DNA from: an uncultured Alphaproteobacteria bacterium
GTDB taxonomy: Bacteria; Pseudomonadota; Alphaproteobacteria; Rickettsiales; UBA1997
Direction of reading: 5' to 3'
DNA length: 5,874 bases
NCBI GenBank assembly: GCA_903959715.1
Contig: CAJBXX010000264.1
Location: 1-5,874 of the forward strand
Shown: positions 1 through 5,665 of the stretch, in pieces
Position numbering within the stretch: position 1 is the first letter of the stretch
Layout of the letters: each line of letters opens with the position of its first letter
Translations under genes and position numbers: made by a program
Notes under the pieces: model-generated
The model's database searches: none
Told to the model about the DNA's origin: nothing
Seen by the model: the letters and a program-made list of their open reading frames with translations, nothing else

Positions 1-1469
1 GATAAAAACTCATTTTCATCAATTTTTACTTCGTCAAATTGTTGTTTTACTTTTAAAGAATCGAGAAGAGCGACGAGTTTTTGTTCTTGAAGTTTTAAAT
101 GTTGCAAAGCGTAAAAACCGCTTTTGGCAGTGATGCGTCTAACGCCAGAGGCAACTCCATTTTCAGAAATAATTTTAAAAACGCCAATATTTCCGGTATT
201 TGTAACATGCGTTCCACCGCACAGCTCAATTGACGGGCCCATTTTTACCACGCGAACTTTGCTGTCATATTTTTCGCCAAAAAGAGCTTCGGCTCCCGAT
301 TCTCTAGCTTCTTCGAGCTCCATTTCTTTGGTGTCGACCATCGAATTTTGACGAATGTAAAAATTAACTAATTCTTCAACTTGTTCAATTTCAAGAGCGG
401 TCATGGCACGATTTAAATTGAAATCGAATGTCAATTGTTTGACATCGACATTTGAGCCTTTTTGTGAAATTGAATTGCCCAAAACTTGCTTCAAAGCTTT
501 GTGGAGTAAGTGCGTCGCCGAGTGATTTTGAGAACGCATTTGACGATGGCGATTATTGACGAGCGTTAAAATTTCATCGCCGACTTTAAAATTTCCTTTG
601 AAATCAACGACAAAATGAGCGAATAAATTACCAGCAAATTTTTTAGTTTCAAAAATATCGATGCAATTATGAATTTTTTGATAATCGATAATTGAATTTT
701 CGCTAATTTCTGTGGCTAAAACGAAATTTCCATCATCGCCTTTTTGACCGCCCGAAGTGGCGTAAAATGGCGTTTTGTCGAGAATTATAAAAATTGAATC
801 TTGTGAATTTTTTTGACTCGAAGAAATTTCATCAACGGCTTGAAAATTTTGATAAATTCCCAAAATTTTTGCTTTATTTTTGGTGGTTTGGTGATATAAA
901 AATTCGGTTTCGCCGAATTTTTCTTTGAGTTCAAAAAATAATTTATCTTCGCTAATTTCGCCACTGCCAACCCAGTTTTTGCGGGCTCGATCGCGTTGCA
1001 ATTCCATTTCCTTTTCAAATTCTTCAACATCAACTTCAAGTTTTTTTTCTTTGCAAATATCTTGGGTTAAATCAAGTGGGAAGCCATAAGTATCATAGAG
1101 TTTGAAGGCAAGGGCGCCAGAAAATTTGGCGTTTTTATTGTTTAAAATTTCATCATCTAAAATTTTTAAACCCTTTTCTAAAGTTTCACGAAATTTTTCT
1201 TCTTCGCCTTTTAAAGTTTCGATGATAACTTCGCGAGCCCTTGTCAATTCTGGATAAGACGCACCCATTTCTTTGATTAAAATATCAACTAATTTGAACA
1301 TTAACGGTTCTTTGGCACCCAATTTATGAATTTGACGCATGCTTCTTCGCATGATGCGACGCAGGACATAACCGCGACCTTCATTACTTGGCAAGATGCC
1401 ATCGGCAATTAAGAAGCAAGAGGAACGAAGGTGATCGGCGATGATTTTGAATTCAGTTTTAATCGACAT
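1..1469 (-). CDS. alaS: Alanyl-tRNA synthetase lacking its catalytic core (tRNA-recognition and editing part), 3' end outside window
   Basis: My translation of the minus strand gives 489 uninterrupted codons that run off the left edge. Residues 1-135 match the tRNA-recognition domain: IADHLRSSCFLIADG (10-24), then SNEGRGYVLRR (28-38), whose N29 corresponds to E. coli N303, and LYDTYGFP (124-131), whose D126 corresponds to D400. In the known enzyme those two residues read the G3-U70 pair of tRNA-Ala. Residues about 225-450 are the editing domain, which removes mischarged Ser or Gly. Its zinc-binding residues are present: H316 and H320 in NHSATH, C417 and H421 in CGGTH. The C-Ala domain would lie beyond the window. 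The aminoacylation core (about the first 275 residues, class II motifs 1-3) is missing. No other start is possible: an in-frame TAG lies at 1512-1514 with no ATG, GTG or TTG after it until 1469. It follows the transporter stop by 7 bases with no Shine-Dalgarno. Family assignment is certain; whether it is a working split subunit, an editing factor or a remnant is open. Confidence 0.9.
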   Translation of the reverse strand, partial: MSIKTEFKIIADHLRSSCFLIADGILPSNEGRGYVLRRIMRRSMRQIHKLGAKEPLMFKLVDILIKEMGASYPELTRAREVIIETLKGEEEKFRETLEKGLKILDDEILNNKNAKFSGALAFKLYDTYGFPLDLTQDICKEKKLEVDVEEFEKEMELQRDRARKNWVGSGEISEDKLFFELKEKFGETEFLYHQTTKNKAKILGIYQNFQAVDEISSSQKNSQDSIFIILDKTPFYATSGGQKGDDGNFVLATEISENSIIDYQKIHNCIDIFETKKFAGNLFAHFVVDFKGNFKVGDEILTLVNNRHRQMRSQNHSATHLLHKALKQVLGNSISQKGSNVDVKQLTFDFNLNRAMTALEIEQVEELVNFYIRQNSMVDTKEMELEEARESGAEALFGEKYDSKVRVVKMGPSIELCGGTHVTNTGNIGVFKIISENGVASGVRRITAKSGFYALQHLKLQEQKLVALLDSLKVKQQFDEVKIDENEFL

Positions 1470-1476
1470 GAAATAG

Positions 1477-2373
1477 TTAAAATATTTTGATAAATTTCTT
1501 CGGCATAAATTCTAACGCCAAAGCCAAGAGAATTAGAGCCAAGCCAGCACAGCCCATAATCGTAAATTCAAAATTTTCAAAAAAAGATGAAATAATTAAG
1601 GCGATTGTTGGATAAATTAAGGCGGTATAATTGGCTTTAACCGCTCCAACTTTTTGAATTAAATAATAAAAACATAAAAAAGCAACAATTGAAGCGAAGA
1701 AAATTTGATAGAGCAAAGAGCCAATATATTTTGTGGAAAAATCCATGGTAAATTTATTGCCCAAGGCAAAATTTATGAGTAATAAATAAATTGAGCTGAG
1801 GCTTGAGCCAAAGGCGATGGCGGTAAAAAGTGGTGTATGATTTTGGCGTTTATTTTTTTCAACTAAATAATTGCCGAAAGAAAATATTATCATCATTAAA
1901 ATTGCCAAAGAAATGCCAAAAAATACTTCAAAAATTTGTGAATTTTCATGAAATTTTAGGTTCGGAAAAATAAAAAATAACAAACCTAAAAAACCAAAAA
2001 AACTACTTATGATTATTTTTATCTCAATTTTTTTGCCATCAAAAATAGCTTTAAAAATTTCCGAAGTAATAATGGAGAGGCTGAATATTACTGCAATCAT
2101 GCCACTTGGAATATATTTTGTGGTGTGGTAGCCGATAATAAAATTTAAGCAAAAATTGGTGAGGGCGATGAAGATAAAATATTTCCACTCGGAGCGAAAA
2201 GGCTTGAGCCTTTTTTTGGTGGCGAGACATAAAATAATCATCAAAATCGCCACCGCAAAAAAGCGATAAAAAAGTGAAATTTCGGGAGAAATAAATGAAT
2301 CGACTTGTAATTTCATGGCAAACCAACTAAAGCTCCAAGCTAGAGACATGCCGATAAAAGCGAGTAGAGTCAT
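1477..2373 (-). CDS. EamA/DMT-family inner-membrane transporter
   Basis: A 298-residue protein, the usual size for a drug/metabolite transporter superfamily member with two EamA repeats and about ten membrane helices. Hydrophobic segments lie near residues 4-20, 33-52, 64-82, 91-110, 119-137, 146-166, 181-202, 217-239, 246-265 and 270-290, with short Lys/Arg-rich loops between (for example TKKRLKPFRS around 52-61). The first helix carries AWSFSWFAMK, typical of the start of repeat 1. The second repeat ends in the characteristic FYYLIQKVGAVKANYTALIYP-like stretch, given here in outline only. Such proteins usually export or exchange small metabolites such as amino acids; the substrate cannot be read from sequence. 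The ATG at 2371-2373 is 1 base after the RNase J stop, so translation is probably coupled. The AlaRS fragment follows after 7 bases. The base composition is very AT-rich, as expected for Phe/Ile/Lys-rich membrane proteins. Family confident, function unknown. Confidence 0.9.
   Translation of the reverse strand: MTLLAFIGMSLAWSFSWFAMKLQVDSFISPEISLFYRFFAVAILMIILCLATKKRLKPFRSEWKYFIFIALTNFCLNFIIGYHTTKYIPSGMIAVIFSLSIITSEIFKAIFDGKKIEIKIIISSFFGFLGLLFFIFPNLKFHENSQIFEVFFGISLAILMMIIFSFGNYLVEKNKRQNHTPLFTAIAFGSSLSSIYLLLINFALGNKFTMDFSTKYIGSLLYQIFFASIVAFLCFYYLIQKVGAVKANYTALIYPTIALIISSFFENFEFTIMGCAGLALILLALALEFMPKKFIKIF
1800..1809. repeat. Copy 1 of dispersed near-palindrome GGCTTGAGCC
   Basis: The + strand reads GGCTTGAGCC, with arms GGCT and AGCC around TG. 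It lies inside the transporter gene, where the coding strand reads codons for Gly-Ser-Ser. The same 10-mer recurs at 2201-2210 (+) and 5257-5266 (-) in other reading frames. Its function is unknown. Confidence 0.5.
2197..2214 (+). repeat. Copy 2 of GGCTTGAGCC inside a hairpin with T-tract (terminator-like on + strand)
   Basis: The 10-mer GGCTTGAGCC (2201-2210) is flanked by AAAA and TTTT, which extends it to an 8-bp inverted repeat (AAAAGGCT / AGCCTTTT) around TG. In practice this is a 7-bp stem with a TTGA loop. On the + strand the stem runs into seven T residues (2211-2217), giving the shape of a short rho-independent terminator. It lies antisense inside the transporter gene, where the coding strand reads Arg-Leu-Lys-Pro. 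No + strand gene ends nearby, so a terminator role is unproven. Confidence 0.45.
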
Positions 2374-2374
2374 T

Positions 2375-4120
2375 TTAGTTAATCATCATAATTTCAATTT
2401 CGAGAGCGGGGCGTTTGCCCATTAAATCTTCAAATATTTTTAATAATTTTGAACGCAAAGATTTTTGAATTTCGCCAATAACTTTTGTTTCTTTGAGGTC
2501 GGCTTTTTTCTTTTTTTTGCGTAAGAAATTTAAGCCAAAACCCTCATTTAAATTGAGCTCGCGAGCCTTGTTTTTCAAGAAGATTTCGATTTCTTTGCGA
2601 ATCATATTTTCGGCTTCAAAATCGCGTCTTAAATCGAATGAACCGATGGCGGAAATTTTTGGTCGCGACAATAATTTTAATGAATCATTTAAGGCCAAAG
2701 TGACGATGACGATTCCGGATTCTTGAAGTTTTTTTCTTTCGCGAATGATGTCGCTTTTTAAATCGATGAGTTGTTTGCCATCGACGCCAAGATAGCCAAC
2801 TTTGACGAAGCCAATTTTGTCAGAAGAAACAATATTGTCTTTATCGAGCTTGATGGCGAGGCCGTTTTCAATTTGAATGACTTTTTCAACGCCACATTCG
2901 CGGGCAATATCGCAATGAGTTTTGGTGTGAATAAATTCGCCATGAACGGGAATGGCGATGCGAGGGCGTGCCAAGGCATACATTTCGCGTAATTCATCTT
3001 TGGAGGGGTGGCCAGAAACATGGACGAAATGATCTTTTTCGGTCATGACATCGATTTGTTTTTTGGCGAGTAAATCGAATAATTCAAAGATTTTTTTCTC
3101 ATTTCCGGGGATAATTTTTGAAGAAAAAATCATTAAATCACCTTTGGTAAAATGAATTGTTGGATGAGAATTGGAGGCGATTTTGCGCGTTCCAGCCATC
3201 GGTTCGCCCTGACATCCAGTTGAAATTATAAGAATTTCTTTTTTGTTGTAAAATTTAATTTCGCGATCAGAAATAAATTCAAAATCTTCAAAGAAATAGC
3301 CACTTTTTTTGCCAACTTCGTAAAGGCGATGCAAGGAATATCCCGCTAAAACGATTTTGCGTCCAACTTCTTTGGCGATGGAAGCGATGGTGTGAATGCG
3401 AGCAATATTTGAAGCGAAAGTTGTGACGCCGACATAAGAATTGCGACCGACGATTAAACTTTTTAGTGATGCATGAAGTTCGCCCTCGGAACGCGAATGT
3501 CCTTCGTTGATGGCGTTGGTCGAATCACAAATCATTGCTAAAATTTCGCCTTTATCGCCATAATTTTTGATTTTTTCAATTTCACTTACTTCGCCAACAA
3601 CTGGATTGGGATCAAATTTCCAATCTCCCGTGTGCAAAACATTGCCTTTGCGAGTTTTGATCATGAGGGCTTTCATTTCTGGCACCGAATGCGTCAAGCC
3701 GATAAATTCAATTTCAAAAGGATGAAGATTAAGTGGCTTAGAGCCATCAATAATGCGGATTGGAACAGTTTTATCGAGTTTATATTCTTCGAGTTTACTG
3801 CGTAAAAAATTTGCTCCGAAATTGGTGGCGTAAATTGGCACTTCAAGCTCACGCCATAAATGCTGAACCGCTCCCATGTGGTCTTCGTGAATGTGGGTGA
3901 GAATTATTCCGATTAAATTATCGCGATGTTGTTTGATAAAACTAATGTCGGGCGTCATCATGCTAACTCCCGGAATATCGTAAGCGAAACCGACCCCGCA
4001 ATCAACCATCAGCCACTTGCCATCAAGATGATAAAGATTGAGATTCATGCCGATTTCATTGGCTCCGCCGAGTGGAAGAAAAATTAAATCTTCGCGATGT
4101 TTTTTTAAATTTAAATCCAT
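2375..4120 (-). CDS. rnj: Ribonuclease J (metallo-beta-lactamase / beta-CASP)
   Basis: A 581-residue protein with the full RNase J architecture, slightly longer than the usual 550-560. RNase J is a cytoplasmic Zn-dependent exo- and endoribonuclease that degrades and matures mRNA and rRNA 5' ends. The metallo-beta-lactamase part has LPLGGANEIGMN near the start (16-26), the metal site THIHEDH (75-81; H76, H78, D80, H81), H144 in THS, D166 in HTGDW, and H394 in PVHGE in the second half of that domain. The inserted beta-CASP domain shows CDSTN (198-202), STGCQGEP (300-307) and HVSGH (367-371). A C-terminal domain from about 450 holds a Lys-rich stretch (RKKKKK, 534-539) encoded by A-runs. The start at 4118-4120 puts the first motif at the normal distance; no Shine-Dalgarno precedes it. 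It has its own likely promoter at 4181-4207 and heads a tightly spaced set with the transporter and AlaRS piece. All catalytic ligands are present, so it is probably active. Confidence 0.97.
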   Translation of the reverse strand: MDLNLKKHREDLIFLPLGGANEIGMNLNLYHLDGKWLMVDCGVGFAYDIPGVSMMTPDISFIKQHRDNLIGIILTHIHEDHMGAVQHLWRELEVPIYATNFGANFLRSKLEEYKLDKTVPIRIIDGSKPLNLHPFEIEFIGLTHSVPEMKALMIKTRKGNVLHTGDWKFDPNPVVGEVSEIEKIKNYGDKGEILAMICDSTNAINEGHSRSEGELHASLKSLIVGRNSYVGVTTFASNIARIHTIASIAKEVGRKIVLAGYSLHRLYEVGKKSGYFFEDFEFISDREIKFYNKKEILIISTGCQGEPMAGTRKIASNSHPTIHFTKGDLMIFSSKIIPGNEKKIFELFDLLAKKQIDVMTEKDHFVHVSGHPSKDELREMYALARPRIAIPVHGEFIHTKTHCDIARECGVEKVIQIENGLAIKLDKDNIVSSDKIGFVKVGYLGVDGKQLIDLKSDIIRERKKLQESGIVIVTLALNDSLKLLSRPKISAIGSFDLRRDFEAENMIRKEIEIFLKNKARELNLNEGFGLNFLRKKKKKADLKETKVIGEIQKSLRSKLLKIFEDLMGKRPALEIEIMMIN

Positions 4121-4180
4121 TTTGATTTTTTTGAGATGTTATTTGAAAAATTGTTAATATTTCTAAAAAGAGCAATGAAG
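4121..4180 (-). other. 5' leader of the RNase J transcript
   Basis: This is the part of the 87-base gap downstream of the -10 box. If transcription starts near 4174, the leader is about 54 bases of AT-rich RNA, with an A-rich stretch just before the ATG. I see no Shine-Dalgarno, small ORF, riboswitch-like fold or terminator in it. Confidence 0.35.
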
Positions 4181-4207
4181 ATTATAGCTAAAATATTAAT
4201 TTGATAA
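4181..4207 (-). promoter_or_regulatory. Candidate sigma-70 promoter for RNase J
   Basis: On the minus strand a perfect TATAAT lies at 4186-4181, 61 bases before the RNase J ATG. The best -35 candidate is TTATCA (4207-4202; four of six matches to TTGACA) at a short 15-base spacing, so the -35 is weak. The element touches the stop codon of the upstream lipoprotein gene (4208-4210) and overlaps the inverted repeat at 4188-4219. Confidence 0.45.
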
Positions 4208-4219
4208 CTAATATTTTAG
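4188..4219. repeat. Perfect 11-bp inverted repeat at lipoprotein stop / RNase J promoter
   Basis: The left arm CTAAAATATTA (4188-4198) and right arm TAATATTTTAG (4209-4219) are exact reverse complements around a 10-base spacer. The right arm covers the last codons and the TAG stop of the lipoprotein gene. The left arm ends one base from the TATAAT box of the RNase J promoter. No U-tract follows on the minus strand, so it is not a standard intrinsic terminator. It could be a 3'-end stabilising hairpin or an operator; both are inference. Confidence 0.6.
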
Positions 4220-5641
4220 GAATTTTTCGATTGAAGAATCTAGAGTTTCGAACTTGCCGTTGCCAACTTGTAAAATTGCTAAATTTCTTTGAACCGCTCC
4301 ATTTGGTAAAAATCTAAAGACGCCATCGATGCCGTCAAAGCCGTTTTTCGGGGCATTGTTAAATTCGATGAAATCTGAAAAATTAATTTTTAAATTATTT
4401 TTATTTTGAGCAATTTTTGCAATTGCTAAAACTGAATCATAAACGATTGATGAAATTCTTGGTGGGAATTTTCCAAAAGAATCATAATATTTTTTTTCAA
4501 AAATTCTAAATCTATTATCTTCGGGGGCGGGAAACCAAGAGCCTAAAAGGTTTATATCTTTTAAAGTTGATGCTTCGCTCCATTGTGAGGTGCCAATTAA
4601 TTTGAAATCGCGCTCATCTTTATTCAATTTATTGATTGAATTTACGAGTTTTGAGAGCATTTTACCGCTTTCGGGAATTAATATAACTTGTGGATAAATG
4701 CGATCATAGTCGCTTAAATAAGAAGTGTCGCGATTCTTTGATTTTGTAGGGACTCCGAATGAATTTATAACTCTTTCGGTTGCTCTGTCGATATCACGAT
4801 TATTGGCTTCGTAAAATTCGGAAGTGATGAAATTGCCATCTCTAGCTCTTACGAATTTTTTTAAATATTCGGTAATCACTTTACCATATTGATTGTTGGG
4901 GGCGATAACCGCAAAGTTCAATTTGCCTTGATCCATTGAATAATTGACGATTTTATCAATTTGCGATTCGGGTAAAATTCCGCCAATAAAAACACCGCCA
5001 TCGCTATCAGTTTTGTTGAGTAATTCATGATTATTTGACAATGAAATAACGGTTATATCGTTGTCGCGAGCCATTTTTTCAATGGCAATTACGCTAGTGC
5101 TAAAAATTGGACCGATGACAACTTTAATTTTGCTATCTATAATTTCTTTGAAAGCTTTTTGATTTTCTTGAGTGGTATCTTTTGAATCAAACAAAACCAA
5201 TTCAATTTTATTTTGGAAATCATTTTCAAAAAGCGATAAGCTGGCGGTATTGAACAGGCTCAAGCCTAAATCTTTGTTTTTTCCGCTAAGAGGTAAAAAT
5301 AAAGCTACTTGAATTTTGCGATTAGAACTTGGTGGAATTTGCAAATTATTGCTTTCAAAATTGCGTCCAATTTTAGGTTTTAAATATTGTTTTTCTTCTT
5401 CGGAAAGTTTTAATTCATCTTCATTATTTTGATTTAAAAAATTATAATCACCCTCCTTTTTATTGAGTTTATTTTGTTCAACAATTGATTTTTCTTTGTT
5501 TGGAGGAGTTTCAATTTTTGTAGTTTTATTGTTATATTCAACTACCTCGTTTTCTTCATCATTAAAGTCTTGAGTAAGTTTTAAGTCATTATATTTGCAA
5601 CTAGAAATGAATAACGCTATTATTAAAAAAATTTTTTTCAT
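4208..5641 (-). CDS. Outer-membrane-type lipoprotein, penicillin-binding-protein activator (LpoA-like) with periplasmic-binding fold
   Basis: From the ATG at 5639-5641 the protein has 477 residues. It starts with a lipoprotein signal peptide: MKK, a hydrophobic core, then lipobox ISSC with C15 as the lipid-attachment site. Residue 16 is Lys rather than Asp, which fits delivery to the outer membrane. Residues 16-107 are a polar Asn/Glu/Lys-rich linker with no obvious fold. From RKIQVALFLPLSG (108-120) to the end it resembles the type 1 periplasmic-binding fold of branched-chain amino-acid receptors: VVIGPIFS (174-181), the second lobe opening with LNFAVIAPNNQYG (241-253), and NGFDGIDGVFRF (433-444) followed by NLAILQVG (453-460). 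Proteins of this kind next to rsmI are annotated as penicillin-binding-protein activators in alphaproteobacteria, expected to stimulate peptidoglycan synthases from the outer membrane. A longer TTG start at 5698 is possible but would hide the signal peptide and overlap rsmI. An amino-acid-binding role is the alternative. Confidence 0.85.
   Translation of the reverse strand: MKKIFLIIALFISSCKYNDLKLTQDFNDEENEVVEYNNKTTKIETPPNKEKSIVEQNKLNKKEGDYNFLNQNNEDELKLSEEEKQYLKPKIGRNFESNNLQIPPSSNRKIQVALFLPLSGKNKDLGLSLFNTASLSLFENDFQNKIELVLFDSKDTTQENQKAFKEIIDSKIKVVIGPIFSTSVIAIEKMARDNDITVISLSNNHELLNKTDSDGGVFIGGILPESQIDKIVNYSMDQGKLNFAVIAPNNQYGKVITEYLKKFVRARDGNFITSEFYEANNRDIDRATERVINSFGVPTKSKNRDTSYLSDYDRIYPQVILIPESGKMLSKLVNSINKLNKDERDFKLIGTSQWSEASTLKDINLLGSWFPAPEDNRFRIFEKKYYDSFGKFPPRISSIVYDSVLAIAKIAQNKNNLKINFSDFIEFNNAPKNGFDGIDGVFRFLPNGAVQRNLAILQVGNGKFETLDSSIEKFLKY
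5256..5267. repeat. Copy 3 of GGCTTGAGCC (12-bp interrupted palindrome)
   Basis: The + strand reads AGGCTCAAGCCT, so the minus strand carries GGCTTGAGCC, with one extra matching base on each side. It lies in the lipoprotein gene, where it encodes Gly-Leu-Ser of the first lobe of the binding domain. This is a different peptide and strand orientation from the copies in the transporter gene. Confidence 0.5.
5595..5623 (+). promoter_or_regulatory. Candidate sigma-70 promoter for rsmI
   Basis: TTGCAA (5595-5600) and TATTAT (5618-5623) are separated by exactly 17 bases; they match the -35 consensus at four of six positions and the -10 at five of six. Transcription would start near 5630 and give a leader of about 35 bases before the rsmI ATG. 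The element lies inside the signal-peptide codons of the divergent lipoprotein gene. In a sequence this AT-rich, -10-like boxes are common, so the spacing and the -35 are the main support. Confidence 0.45.
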
Positions 5642-5665
5642 AAAAATTATTAATTTACTAAAAAT

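Noticed and set aside
124..351. 75-codon + strand frame
   Set aside because: It is the complement of well-conserved AlaRS editing-domain codons, including the CGGTH region, and has no family resemblance.
785..1039. 84-codon minus-strand frame
   Set aside because: It lies in another frame of the AlaRS gene; Lys/Asn-rich content reflects AT-rich DNA.
1..1469. Calling the AlaRS piece a pseudogene
   Set aside because: There is no internal stop or frameshift in 489 codons and all key recognition and editing residues are kept; only the 5' core is absent.
2557..2566. Perfect 10-bp palindrome GCTCGCGAGC
   Set aside because: A single copy inside RNase J codons for Ala-Arg-Glu-Leu; no second copy or regulatory context.
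2493..3021. Three small frames overlapping RNase J on both strands
   Set aside because: RNase J codons here carry conserved beta-lactamase and C-terminal domain sequence; the overlapping frames show no recognisable protein.
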